From contig NZ_CP147020.1 in the NCBI RefSeq assembly GCF_037126435.1, positions 1,201,001-1,265,000 on the forward strand: a stretch of 64,000 nt of DNA, written 5' to 3'. Of the stretch, positions 25,767 to 35,107 are shown piece after piece; within the stretch, counting starts at the first letter, position 1; each line of letters opens with the position of its first letter. The DNA comes from Bernardetia sp. ABR2-2B. Its GTDB lineage: Bacteria; Bacteroidota; Bacteroidia; Cytophagales; Bernardetiaceae. The notes under the pieces are model-generated. The model made no database searches, had not been told where the DNA came from, and was given only the letters and a program-made list of their open reading frames with translations. The translations under genes and the position numbers were made by a program.

Positions 25767-27665
25767 ATGGGAAAAATAGAAAAATTACAAACTGAATTAG
25801 ATATAGCCAAAGAACCTAAAGAAATAGTCAAAGTGGCTGTTACTTTGGGAGAAGAATTATTTTTTAAGGGAAGGCTAAAAGAATCTTATCAAGTAAGTAA
25901 ATTAGTTTTTGAAAATATAGATAAAATAAATGATGACAAAGAAAATTATCAAGTAAAAGGGATTGCTTATTCTAATATCGGCTTCTTGAGAAGTGCTAGT
26001 GGAGATATACAAAATGCAACAGAATATTTAAATAAAGCAAAATACTACTTAGAAACCGTACAAAGCCAATATTTAGCAGATGCTTATATGCGTTTGGGCA
26101 GCTTGAAATGGAACATTGGCAATTATGATGAAGGATTACAACTTACTAGGGAAGGATTAATGTTAGCCGAAAAACACAATATGGTCAGAACGATAGGCTT
26201 TAGTGCTTATCTTTTAGGTGGCTTTTTTATTGATTTAAAGGATTACGAACAAGCCGAAAAATATTATAATCGTGCTTATAAAGCTTTCGATGAGGCTCAA
26301 GAAAATAATGGAAAAGGCAGAATTATAAACGGTCTTGCTAATGTTTTTTATTTAAAAGAAGAATATGATTTAGCTTTAGAAAACGCTCAAAAAGCATTAG
26401 ACATGCATCTTTTAGAAGAAAATCAAAGCAGTATTTCAAGAGATTATAATGATTTGGGGAAGATTTATAAAGCAAAAAAAGAGTATAAGAAAGCTTTTGA
26501 TTTTTATGGAAAAGCACTCCACATTAGATTAGAAAATGACCTTTATACGGCTGCCGTTACTACGCTTTCAGAAATTGGAAGTTTGCATTTAGAGCTTGAA
26601 AACACGAAAGAAGCAATCTTTTTTTTAGAAAAAGCAATTAAAGAAGCAGAAAAATTAAATGCAAAGGCAAAACTTTTCAGAGTCCATTTATTGATGAGCG
26701 ATGCCTACAAAACAGAAAATAATTACGAAAAAGCATTTTTTCACTTAGAACAATACAACGAAATAAAAGAACTTGCTTTGGGAGATGAAAATTCTTCTCG
26801 TATCAAAAACTTAGAAACACAGTTTGAAGCAGAAAAAGCTCAACAAGAGTCAGAAATTTATCGTTTGAGAAATGTTGAGTTAAGAGAGGCTTATGCAATT
26901 ATTGAAGAGAAAAATAAAGATATTACTGCCAGTATAAATTATGCACAACGTATTCAAAATGCTTTCTCTAGTAGAGATTATTTTAAAGAGCTTTTTCCAA
27001 AATCATTTGTCATTTATATTCCTCGTGATATTGTAAGTGGCGATTTTATGTGGGTTACAAAGATTGAAGGTAAGAAAATTTTAGTTGTTGGAGATTGTAC
27101 AGGACACGGCGTTCCAGGAGCAATTATGACTGTTTTGGGACGAACTTTATTAAAAAATATTGTAGAGGAAAGAAAAATTATCGAACCTTCTAAAATTTTG
27201 TATACTTTAGATAATAACATCAGAGAAGCATTACATCAAGAAACTTCAAATACCAATGATGGAATGGATGCAACCATTTTAGTAATTGATGAAGAAAATA
27301 AAAAGCTAGAGTTTTCGGGAGCAAAACTTCCTTTAGTTTTTACTAGAAATGGAAAAACAGAACGTATAAAAGGTTCTTCTTCGGCTATTGGAGGAAAAAC
27401 CTATAAAAAAGAAAAGCAATTTCAAACACATACACTAGACTTTCAAAAAAATGACCGTTTCTTCTTATTTTCTGATGGTTATCAAGACCAGTTTGGAGGA
27501 AGTGATAATCGTAAATTTATGTCAAGAAACTTAATTCAAAAAATAGATGAAAGTTCAAAATTATCATGTTATGACCAATATCCAATCTTAAAAGATGCTT
27601 TTTTTGATTGGAAAGGAGAAAATAAACAAACCGATGATGTAATTTTAGTTACAGTAGAATTATAA
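25767..27665 (+). CDS. TPR protein with C-terminal SpoIIE-type serine phosphatase
   Basis: A 632-residue protein. Residues 1 to about 330 are tetratricopeptide repeats (for example AEKYYNRAYKAFDEAQ and ALENAQKALDMHL). A coiled coil of about 50 residues follows (LETQFEAEKAQQESEIYRLR to INYAQRIQNA). The C-terminal 230 residues are a PP2C-like SpoIIE phosphatase with metal ligands in VSGDFMWV, VVGDCTGHGVPGA, GMDATILV, FFLFSDGYQDQFGG and TDDVILV. There is no signal peptide or membrane segment. Such proteins usually dephosphorylate anti-sigma-factor antagonists in partner-switching pathways. No partner is nearby. DUF58 follows after 33 bases, so the two may be cotranscribed. Confidence 0.92.
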   Translation: MGKIEKLQTELDIAKEPKEIVKVAVTLGEELFFKGRLKESYQVSKLVFENIDKINDDKENYQVKGIAYSNIGFLRSASGDIQNATEYLNKAKYYLETVQSQYLADAYMRLGSLKWNIGNYDEGLQLTREGLMLAEKHNMVRTIGFSAYLLGGFFIDLKDYEQAEKYYNRAYKAFDEAQENNGKGRIINGLANVFYLKEEYDLALENAQKALDMHLLEENQSSISRDYNDLGKIYKAKKEYKKAFDFYGKALHIRLENDLYTAAVTTLSEIGSLHLELENTKEAIFFLEKAIKEAEKLNAKAKLFRVHLLMSDAYKTENNYEKAFFHLEQYNEIKELALGDENSSRIKNLETQFEAEKAQQESEIYRLRNVELREAYAIIEEKNKDITASINYAQRIQNAFSSRDYFKELFPKSFVIYIPRDIVSGDFMWVTKIEGKKILVVGDCTGHGVPGAIMTVLGRTLLKNIVEERKIIEPSKILYTLDNNIREALHQETSNTNDGMDATILVIDEENKKLEFSGAKLPLVFTRNGKTERIKGSSSAIGGKTYKKEKQFQTHTLDFQKNDRFFLFSDGYQDQFGGSDNRKFMSRNLIQKIDESSKLSCYDQYPILKDAFFDWKGENKQTDDVILVTVEL

Positions 27666-27698
27666 ACAAAAAACATTCAAAACAAAACCCTATTCAAA

Positions 27699-29033
27699 AT
27701 GTGGTCAATCATAAAAAATACTTTTCTTACTAATCGTTTTTTTTACGCTATTACAGCCTGTATTTGTCTTTTTATTAGTGCTTTTTGGTTTCCTCCCCTG
27801 ATGTGGGTTGCCAAAATTGCGTTGGCTGGTTTGGCTGTCCTTACAACTGCTGAAGGAATTATGCTTTTTCATCCAAAAATGAAACTTCAAGCTGAACGCC
27901 TTCTGAATCCAAAACTTTCTTTAGGTGATCCAAACCCTGTTCGTTTGGTCGTCAAAAGTGAGTATCCTTTGCCTGTTGAGGTAGATATTTATGACGAATT
28001 GCCCTTTCAGCTTCAAGTGAGAGATTTTGGAATTACTACAAAATTAGAACAGGAAAAACCAGAAGAAATACTTTATCACGTAAAACCAACCGAACGAGGA
28101 ATTTTTAATTTTGGAGCTATAAATCTTATTGCAAAAACTCAAATTGGGCTTTTAAAACGCAAAGTAACTATTCCTGCTGAGTATGATACAGCTGTTTATC
28201 CTTCGGTTATGCAGATGAAAAAATATGAGCTGATGATGTTTTCGAATCTAAGTATGCAAAATGGAGTTCGAAAGTTACGTAGAATCGGACATAGTTATGA
28301 GTTTGACCAAGTAAAAAATTATGTTCGTGGAGATGATTTTAGGAGTATCAATTGGAAAGCAACAAGCCGTAGAAATGAGCTGATGGTAAACCAATATGAA
28401 GACGAACGCTCACAACCAATTTATTTGATTTTGGATAAAAGTCGTGTGATGAAAATGCCTTTCGAAGAAATGACTTTGCTAGATTATGCTATTAATTCTA
28501 CGCTTGTAATGTCAAATATTATTCTTCAAAAAGGAGATAGAGTAGGCTTGATTAGCTTTTCGAATACGCTAGATTCAAGAATAAAAGCAGAGCAGCGTTC
28601 GGGACAGTTGGGCAAAATAATGGAATCACTTTACAGACAAAAAACTGAATTTTTGGAAGCTGATTATGATTTGATGTATGACGGAGTTCGTCGCCTGACA
28701 AATAGCAGAAGTTTACTGATTTTCTTTACCAACTTTGAGAGTATGAGTGCCTTGAAACGCAATTTGCCTACGCTTCGTCGTTTGAATAAATTACACCTTT
28801 TGGTTGTTGTCTTTTTCCAAAATACTGAACTTACTGATTATTCAAACCTCCCTACAACGGATTTAGAGGATATTTATAGCCAAACATTAGCACAAAAATT
28901 CTTAGTAGAAAAGCGTAGAATGGTAGAAGAACTCAAAAAATATGGCATTCAGTCGGTGCTTACTCGCCCAGAAGATTTGTCTGTCAATACAGTAAATAAA
29001 TATATGGAATTAAAGGCTAGGGGGATGATTTAG
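27699..29033 (+). CDS. DUF58 domain-containing membrane protein
   Basis: A 444-residue protein with two N-terminal membrane segments (about 12-28 and 30-50, AITACICLFISAFWF and MWVAKIALAGLAVLTTAEG). A beta-rich region follows, and then the DUF58 core. The core's signature is GHSYEFDQVKNYVRGDDFRS followed by INWKATSRR (about 205-233). The C-terminal half is VWA-like (PIYLILDKSRVM in place of a full MIDAS motif). DUF58 proteins commonly work with MoxR ATPases, but none is in this window. The role is probably envelope-related, by family. Confidence 0.92.
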   Translation: MWSIIKNTFLTNRFFYAITACICLFISAFWFPPLMWVAKIALAGLAVLTTAEGIMLFHPKMKLQAERLLNPKLSLGDPNPVRLVVKSEYPLPVEVDIYDELPFQLQVRDFGITTKLEQEKPEEILYHVKPTERGIFNFGAINLIAKTQIGLLKRKVTIPAEYDTAVYPSVMQMKKYELMMFSNLSMQNGVRKLRRIGHSYEFDQVKNYVRGDDFRSINWKATSRRNELMVNQYEDERSQPIYLILDKSRVMKMPFEEMTLLDYAINSTLVMSNIILQKGDRVGLISFSNTLDSRIKAEQRSGQLGKIMESLYRQKTEFLEADYDLMYDGVRRLTNSRSLLIFFTNFESMSALKRNLPTLRRLNKLHLLVVVFFQNTELTDYSNLPTTDLEDIYSQTLAQKFLVEKRRMVEELKKYGIQSVLTRPEDLSVNTVNKYMELKARGMI

Positions 29034-29053
29034 GAATTAGGTCTAAAAATTTA

Positions 29054-29455
29054 CTAAACCTTTATTATATTCTCCTCAAACCGCTTCTGTACTTCTTCTA
29101 GTGTTTTTTCTCCTGCTGCAACAGAAAGAGTAAAGTCAGTTAGAATATCATCATTTACAGTATTTCTATAAGAATATCCGTTTGCTTTTAAGAAAATATT
29201 GGCAGATTGTAAGCCTGTTCTTTTGTTTCCATCTTGAAAAATGTGATTACAAACAATGCTATGCATATACAATCCAGCTTTGTGATGAATTTGAGGATAT
29301 AAAGGTTCTCCAAACAGTTCACTATCAATAATTTCTAGCAAATAACCCAGACTAGATTCTTTCAAAAAATTATGAGAAGGAACAAATTTTCCTCCAAATT
29401 TTTCTACTTGAATCGTATTTATTTTTATAATCTGTGCTTTTGATAAATAAAACAT
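29054..29455 (-). CDS. Fic/Doc family toxin
   Basis: A 133-residue protein with the Doc-type active site CNHIFQDGNKRTG (His71, Asp75, Gly76, Asn77, Lys78, Arg79). This is the Fic motif with H-x-F-x-(D/E)-G-N-(K/G)-R. Doc enzymes phosphorylate EF-Tu, while Fic relatives transfer AMP. The lysine-containing NKR form here fits Doc. The ATG at 29455 gives MFYLSKAQIIKINTIQ, as in Doc, and lies 8 bases after the antitoxin stop. An earlier in-frame ATG at 29482 overlaps the antitoxin. It is the second gene of a two-gene unit and is convergent with DUF58. Confidence 0.88.
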   Translation of the reverse strand: MFYLSKAQIIKINTIQVEKFGGKFVPSHNFLKESSLGYLLEIIDSELFGEPLYPQIHHKAGLYMHSIVCNHIFQDGNKRTGLQSANIFLKANGYSYRNTVNDDILTDFTLSVAAGEKTLEEVQKRFEENIIKV

Positions 29456-29463
29456 AGTGGTTA

Positions 29464-29664
29464 TTAAGCTAATTTTTTCCAAACTTCTTTATATTCTTCT
29501 ACGTCTTTTTCTAAAAGTTTATCAAAAATATCATCATCTATGTGTTTGTTACTTTTTTTCTGACTATTCAGCTCTTCAATAAAATTAAGTAAATAATTTA
29601 ATTCCTTTTCTGAAAGAATATCTAGTTTTTGAATAAGCTGTTTCTTTTTTTCTTCAAGTGTCAT
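29464..29664 (-). CDS. Putative antitoxin of the Doc pair
   Basis: A 66-residue charged, helical protein: KKKQLIQKLDILSEKELNYL and a C-terminal region DIFDKLLEKDVEEYKEVWKK. It directly precedes the Doc toxin on the same strand, which is the usual antitoxin-first order. I do not see a Phd-type DNA-binding domain, so the neutralising partner may be of another small helical type. The role rests on position and size. Confidence 0.7.
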   Translation of the reverse strand: MTLEEKKKQLIQKLDILSEKELNYLLNFIEELNSQKKSNKHIDDDIFDKLLEKDVEEYKEVWKKLA

Positions 29665-29784
29665 AAGTTTATTTTTTTAAAAGTTTTTCTAATCGATATA
29701 ACGAAAATGAATTAACTAAGATGCACATCTGTTAAGATAAATTGCTTATAATCAGTAAGTAGAATTCGTAATTTTTAATTGTTT

Positions 29785-31548
29785 CTAAGCATATTTCTTT
29801 TTTCTCCAAAAATACCAACCCAACCCAAAAACTAAAATAATCAGATTTGGCACAACTAAATTGAGAAACTGCCAATAACTTTTCTCTTCTTGTACCTTGA
29901 AAGTATCTAATGGACGGATTTCAAAATCTTTTGTACGAGAAGTAATAATTCCACCTTCGTCAAGCATATAGGAAAGCGTGTTGAGGAAAAACTCTTGATT
30001 TGAATACGTATTTTTACTTATCTCATCATAACCAATCGGCAATGGCTGACGTGTTCTTCTATCAAAATCATTAGAAAGCAAATCGCCGTCTCCAACCACC
30101 AAAACCTTTGAATCTTTTCCTTTTTTGATAAAGTCTTTTTCATCAAAACCACTAGGAGGAAAACGACCTTTAAAAGCAGAGCTAAATTCTCCTTCCAAAA
30201 GATACGCCACAGGAATATTTGAGTTTTGATAGAGTTTCGGATTTAAGTCTTGCTTTAGTTCGTCTAAAGAAATCAGTGTAGGAACTTTTTTAATCTTAGA
30301 ATATTGAGAAGAAAAAACTAAAGGCGTTTGAACAATTCCATCTGCTTTTACAGAATCCAATGTACTGACAAACTTAAACATCAAAGCATCCATATTTTTA
30401 GTAATCGGATGTGTTGAAAAACTACCTGTGGTAGCGTAATAAGGAAATGGAATTGGTGTGACATTGGCTTTATTTCCCATCTGACCTACATTTACCAGAA
30501 TTTGTCCCGATTGTGTATCTTGTAAAAGGTCTTGATTTACACGAACTCCATAGCGAAAAATCATTTCATTGAGCCCTAAATTATACGCAAAAGCATACGT
30601 TCCTCCTTGTGCAATACTATCCAAATTCATCTGAACTTGGTCTATAAAAAATAATAGTTTTCCTCCATTCATCAAATATTGGTCAAGCTGATAACGGTCA
30701 TTATCTGTATAGGAAAGTGTCGGTTTTGCTATCACAATGGCATCATATTGCAATAAGTTTTGAATTGGACTTTGAGCTGTTTTGTTATTTTTGCTATTTT
30801 CTGACTTGAAAGAATTAGCTAGATTTTCATTCAGATTTACTCTTTCTACAATATAATTTTCACTTAGAGTTTGTGTGAGTGAAATAAGTCTATCATTCGA
30901 AAGTTCTCCGTGTCCTTCAATAAAAGCAACACTACTTTTTTGTTTTTTACTTAGCTTTTGAATGGCAGAAATAAGTTCATACTCAATATTTTCGATGGAT
31001 TGATTAAGCTGTTCTTGTGGCGAAGCTGTTCGGTTTCCTTTCAAAAGCAAAACTGGTTTTTCTTTATTTTTATAAGAAACAATCGCAGAAGGAAAAATCA
31101 ATTTCTGTACTTTCTTTCCTTGAACAGTTTCGAAAACAGTTGTTGGCTGCACTCCACGGTTTGCCAGTTGTTGATAATAACGATTTTGTTCTTCTGGATT
31201 GCTAGAAACTTGCTCTGGATTGATAAAAGTAAATTGAATATTTTTTCCTGCATACATTGAAAACTCTTCTAGTGTTTCTTTGACTGACTTTTGTAGCCTT
31301 TTGAAAGAAGAATTGAGTTCGCCTTCTAAATAAATCTCTATAAAAACTGGTTCTTCTAAGTTTTCTAAAATCGTTTTTGACGATTCTGTAATGGTATAAC
31401 GCTTTTCAGCAGTTAAATCAAGACGAAAAAAATAGTTTTGAGCAAGAATATTAATCAAAATCAGTCCTAAAAAAAGAACGACTAATTGCATAATATTTTC
31501 CCACTTTTTAGTATTGATTTGAAATTTTGAAGAAGATTGAATAGCCAT
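29785..31548 (-). CDS. gldG: Gliding motility ABC-type auxiliary protein GldG
   Basis: A 587-residue protein of the GldG family. In Flavobacterium, GldG works with GldA and GldF in an ABC-transporter-like complex linked to gliding. One membrane span lies near the N-terminus (about 19-38, MQLVVLFLGLILINILAQNYF). It is followed by the conserved RLDLTAEKRYTITESSKTIL, a large periplasmic region with an ABC-type GATase-like domain, and a C-terminal span (FLNLVVPNLIILVFGLGWYFW). gldF, usually directly upstream, is not present: the next gene upstream is an unrelated 136-residue membrane protein. It is a single gene on the minus strand. Confidence 0.92.
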   Translation of the reverse strand: MAIQSSSKFQINTKKWENIMQLVVLFLGLILINILAQNYFFRLDLTAEKRYTITESSKTILENLEEPVFIEIYLEGELNSSFKRLQKSVKETLEEFSMYAGKNIQFTFINPEQVSSNPEEQNRYYQQLANRGVQPTTVFETVQGKKVQKLIFPSAIVSYKNKEKPVLLLKGNRTASPQEQLNQSIENIEYELISAIQKLSKKQKSSVAFIEGHGELSNDRLISLTQTLSENYIVERVNLNENLANSFKSENSKNNKTAQSPIQNLLQYDAIVIAKPTLSYTDNDRYQLDQYLMNGGKLLFFIDQVQMNLDSIAQGGTYAFAYNLGLNEMIFRYGVRVNQDLLQDTQSGQILVNVGQMGNKANVTPIPFPYYATTGSFSTHPITKNMDALMFKFVSTLDSVKADGIVQTPLVFSSQYSKIKKVPTLISLDELKQDLNPKLYQNSNIPVAYLLEGEFSSAFKGRFPPSGFDEKDFIKKGKDSKVLVVGDGDLLSNDFDRRTRQPLPIGYDEISKNTYSNQEFFLNTLSYMLDEGGIITSRTKDFEIRPLDTFKVQEEKSYWQFLNLVVPNLIILVFGLGWYFWRKKKYA

Positions 31549-31584
31549 ATTTTACGATAAAAATTTCTGTATGCTTCTCTGAAC

Positions 31585-31596
31585 ACGCTAAAGCGT
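31585..31596. repeat. Short ACGCTAAAGCGT palindrome
   Basis: ACGCT-AA-AGCGT in the gap between gldG and the next gene. The core CGCTAAA recurs in the hairpins at 6790 and 41042. Confidence 0.4.
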
Positions 31597-31682
31597 ATTG
31601 TAGTTTGATAACGAATTACAAATTTAGTTATTTCTTTGGTTTGATAGCTTGATTTTTTCCAAACCCTGTTTACTTTGCTTTA

Positions 31683-32093
31683 CTAAGATTCTAGTTTCTT
31701 TGAAATGTAAAAAAACAAAATAGAAAAAATAGGAATAAGAGGAGAAAAATAAAAACGAAGTAAATTTTCAGATAAATTAAACAAAAATCGTGTCTCAAAG
31801 AATTTATAAGTTAATGTCAAAATAACGATGATTACATAAATCAAAATATGTATAATAAGAGTTTTTTTGAGAATAGACGGAGACAAAAAAGCCAACCAAA
31901 TTATAAACCCATTAAGAATAATAAATAACAAACTAATAACTCCTGTATCCAAAACAGAAATATAAGGAAGGTATGAGAAAGACTCAGAGACAAAACTTGA
32001 TAATTTCATACGACTCACTCCCAAAAAGAACCAGCATAAAAAAAATAGAATAATTCCGAAAATGCGTAAAGAATAAAGTAGTTTTTTTTGCAA
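31683..32093 (-). CDS. Small membrane protein of unknown function
   Basis: A 136-residue protein with four hydrophobic segments: LRIFGIILFFLCWFFLGV, VISLLFIILNGFIIWLAFL, LIIHILIYVIIVILTLTY and FSPLIPIFSILFFYI. I recognise no family. It lies between gldG and the metalloprotease gene, all on the minus strand, with gaps of 134 and 60 bases. Confidence 0.6.
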   Translation of the reverse strand: MQKKLLYSLRIFGIILFFLCWFFLGVSRMKLSSFVSESFSYLPYISVLDTGVISLLFIILNGFIIWLAFLSPSILKKTLIIHILIYVIIVILTLTYKFFETRFLFNLSENLLRFYFSPLIPIFSILFFYISKKLES

Positions 32094-32153
32094 TTTGATT
32101 ATTTGTTTATAGTGTTTTTTTTATTTTTTGAAACAATATTATAGTTCAAGCAA

Positions 32154-33476
32154 CTACTCTGTTTTGAACTCTATCAAATATTCATTCAAAGGCAAATTAT
32201 ACTTCTCTGACCTAAAACCTTTTTCTAGCACGATTTGATAGTCTTTGTTTGATTCTAATTTTTTCAGAAAACAAATAAGCTGTTTTCCATCTTCTGAAAA
32301 TTCTACTTTTTCAAAGGCTGGAAAATATTCTTTTCCTAAACTTCCCAATCCAAAGGAGCGAAAACGAGTATCCATTTTCTTTGAAAATTCTACCGTAATT
32401 TTTTTGAGGTTTTTATCTACGTTTTGACTTTTATTTTCAAACTCTTTTACTGAAATAACTTTTGGACGACTACTTTCATATTCTTCTTTAAGTTCTGTAA
32501 TTGACTTTTCAAAATAGCCTATTTTATCAATAAAACTTTCAACCTTTTCTTTGCTTGTATAATCTAATTCTATTAAATCCTTGATGGCTTTTTCTTTATT
32601 TTCGGACTGGTTATAATATTTTTCAGCCATTGCATAGCCTACGTAATATCCCAAATCACGCATCTGAAATTCATTTTTGTCATCGTTCCAAACCCAATTA
32701 TAAATCCAAGGCGAAAACATTTCTTTTTCAAATGCACTTCTAACTATTTCATCATTTGTCTTTCCATAAGCTATCGCAGGGGTTTTAGATTCTTTTTTTA
32801 AAGCAATAACAGGAACAAACTCTGCTACTCCTTCAAATAAAGATTGAGAAAGCAAATCATAACCTCCAATAGCATTTTGTTGTGTATGAATGTACTCGTG
32901 AATATTTAGAGCTACTATATTTTCAATAGGATTTGTTTTAAAGTAGCTTTCCAAGTGTCCTAACCGTTCTGAAAGCTCAGATGAAACTGTATTTTTATCT
33001 GCTGTCGCTAGTTCAGTTCCGATAAGAAGCATATTATCAATAGCTGTTCCATTAGTTCGCAAAGCTCCAATAGTGAAATAAATTTTGGTTGGTTTTAAGT
33101 TTGGATAAACAATTTTCAATTTTTGGATTCCGTCTTCCAACTCTTCACTAAGTTTTTCGGCTTGAAGCGTGTTTTTTCTGATTGATTGCCAAAATAAAGG
33201 ATAATCATTTATAGCCTGTAAATATTCTTGTGGTGTATATCTTCTCGCTCTTATTATTCCGTCTAGTCCTTTAGAACCTTTATCAAAAAAAAGTTCTTGT
33301 AAATATTTGTACTGTAATGTAGTGTCTTTTGTCTGCGTAATTTTGTCATAAGCCTTCCAAAAAAGTGGAATATCAGAAGTTATAATTATTGCCTCTTGCT
33401 GATTTTGAGTAGGTTTTGAAATAGGTTTGCAGCTTATAGCAAAAATTAAAATAAAGAAAATAGATAAATATCTCAT
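32154..33476 (-). CDS. Lipoprotein zinc metalloprotease with C-terminal Ig-like domain
   Basis: A 440-residue exported lipoprotein (lipobox FAISC, Cys16). A zinc-protease motif NIHEYIHTQQ lies at about 191-200 (His193, Glu194, His197), and a third-ligand candidate is in LFEGVAEF (Glu215 or Glu219). This resembles DUF2268-like and gluzincin-type peptidases. The region before the motif shares features with the GldB-type family, but the match is weak. The C-terminal 100 residues (KKITVEFSKKMDTRF to LIEFKTE) look like a Big_5-type Ig domain. It is probably outer-membrane or surface exposed. The substrate is unknown. Confidence 0.75.
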   Translation of the reverse strand: MRYLSIFFILIFAISCKPISKPTQNQQEAIIITSDIPLFWKAYDKITQTKDTTLQYKYLQELFFDKGSKGLDGIIRARRYTPQEYLQAINDYPLFWQSIRKNTLQAEKLSEELEDGIQKLKIVYPNLKPTKIYFTIGALRTNGTAIDNMLLIGTELATADKNTVSSELSERLGHLESYFKTNPIENIVALNIHEYIHTQQNAIGGYDLLSQSLFEGVAEFVPVIALKKESKTPAIAYGKTNDEIVRSAFEKEMFSPWIYNWVWNDDKNEFQMRDLGYYVGYAMAEKYYNQSENKEKAIKDLIELDYTSKEKVESFIDKIGYFEKSITELKEEYESSRPKVISVKEFENKSQNVDKNLKKITVEFSKKMDTRFRSFGLGSLGKEYFPAFEKVEFSEDGKQLICFLKKLESNKDYQIVLEKGFRSEKYNLPLNEYLIEFKTE

Positions 33477-33601
33477 AGATTCAGTCTGTTGATTTGTAAA
33501 GCTAAAAATCGTTATTTTTTGTGAGTATTTCTACTCTGATGCAACTCTGATAAATTTTACTGGTCTTTAAGGAAAAATCTATTTCACATAAAACCTAACT
33601 A

Positions 33602-35011
33602 ATGCAAAAGTCTATTATCTTATTATCTCTTTTATTATTTTTTACTAATTGTACTTCTAAAAAGGTAGCTAAAACAGAAGCTAATCAAAGTTATCCTCAA
33701 AGTTATAGTAAAAAAATAGATTCATTACTAAAAATAGCTTATAAAAGAGATATTTTTAATGGAACTATTCTAGTTATGAAAAATGATTCTCTTGTCTATC
33801 AAAATGCTTTTGGATATACAGATGTTAATCAATCAGAAAAATTAACCGAAAACTCAATTTTTAATACAGGTTCGATAGCGAAAGAGTTTAATGCTGTAGC
33901 TATAATGATGCTTGTAGAACAAGGTTTGTTAGACTTAGACGACCCTATATCCAAATTTGAATTAGGTTTACCAAAATGGTCTGAAAAAATTACGATTAAA
34001 CATTTACTTAATTATACAGGAGGTTTACCTGCCGTAGAGCGCAATGTAAGTAGTGATGAAGATGCAATGAAAAACTTACAAAATCTTAAAAATACACTTT
34101 TTGAAGCAGGAACTAATTTTAATTATAATAATAATAGTGTTTTTATTCAGCGCAGAATTATTGAAAAGATAACTCAACAATCTTTTCAAGAATTTGTAAC
34201 CCAAAATATCATTGAGCCTTTAGAAATGACAAATTCAGTTTTTGACCCAAAAGCAGATTATCCAAACCGAACTTCTTGTTATAGCCTTGAAAAAGAAGCC
34301 TGTCCAGAAATGTCTTTTATTAGTGGTTGGCTTTGGGTAGATATAAACGATATGTATAAATGGATAAATGCCTTGAATACAAACAAACTAATTACAGCAG
34401 TATCATTACAAATTCTCTTGAAAAACCCTTATGTAGATAACAAAACTTCTTCTATCGGAATCTATAATGAAACTGCACAAACACAGATGCATGATGGAAC
34501 TTCTTTTAGTTTTGAATCTATTTTTATAAATGATTTTAAGGAAAATATAGTCGTTATTCTTTTATCAAATTATAAAAATCAGACTAGACCCATGGGGGTT
34601 TCTATTCATAATTTGATGAAAGATAAGCCATACAGAATACCCAAAAAGTCAGTTGCTCAAGCTATAAAAAAACAAACTATTGAAAACGTGGACAAGGGAA
34701 TAAAGGCTTATTTTGCTTTAAAGGAAGAGAGTGAAGGTGAATATGGTTTTGATAATCCAAGTGAACTCAATAATCTAGGTTATGAATTGATTAGATTAGA
34801 AAAAAATAAAGAAGCTATTGAATTATTTCAATTAGCTATCAAAGAGTTTCCAAAAAATGCTAATATATTTGACAGTATGGGAGAAGCTTATTTTATAGAC
34901 AAACAATATGATTTGGCTTTAGAGAATTACAATATGGCTGTCAAACTTGGAGGAACAAATGGGAATGCCAAAAGTATGATAGAGAAAATCGAAAAGCTTC
35001 AGAGTAAATAA
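33602..35011 (+). CDS. Lipoprotein serine hydrolase (class C beta-lactamase family) with TPR
   Basis: A 469-residue protein with a lipobox (LLFFTNC, Cys17) and a penicillin-binding-like hydrolase domain. The active-site motif SIAK is at 91-94 (NTGSIAKEF). A Tyr-x-Asn pair lies in NFNYNNNSVFIQ, and HDGTSFSF marks the third motif, replacing HxG. The last 90 residues are TPR-like (AIELFQLAIKEFPKNANIFD and ALENYNMAVKL). Such proteins are usually esterases or peptidases rather than true beta-lactamases. It is a single gene ending at a strong terminator. Confidence 0.88.
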   Translation: MQKSIILLSLLLFFTNCTSKKVAKTEANQSYPQSYSKKIDSLLKIAYKRDIFNGTILVMKNDSLVYQNAFGYTDVNQSEKLTENSIFNTGSIAKEFNAVAIMMLVEQGLLDLDDPISKFELGLPKWSEKITIKHLLNYTGGLPAVERNVSSDEDAMKNLQNLKNTLFEAGTNFNYNNNSVFIQRRIIEKITQQSFQEFVTQNIIEPLEMTNSVFDPKADYPNRTSCYSLEKEACPEMSFISGWLWVDINDMYKWINALNTNKLITAVSLQILLKNPYVDNKTSSIGIYNETAQTQMHDGTSFSFESIFINDFKENIVVILLSNYKNQTRPMGVSIHNLMKDKPYRIPKKSVAQAIKKQTIENVDKGIKAYFALKEESEGEYGFDNPSELNNLGYELIRLEKNKEAIELFQLAIKEFPKNANIFDSMGEAYFIDKQYDLALENYNMAVKLGGTNGNAKSMIEKIEKLQSK

Positions 35012-35038
35012 TTTTTATATTCTGAAACTAAATATTAT

Positions 35039-35085
35039 AAAACCTCTCTACAAAATCAAAAAAATTATGTAGAGAGGTTTTTTTT
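35039..35085 (+). terminator. Rho-independent terminator
   Basis: Perfect 14-bp stem AAAACCTCTCTACA/TGTAGAGAGGTTTT followed by T residues to 35085. It serves the hydrolase gene and, by its A-rich 5' side, possibly the convergent gene at 35108. Confidence 0.9.
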
Positions 35086-35107
35086 GAGTAAATTTTGGGT
35101 AGTAAGT

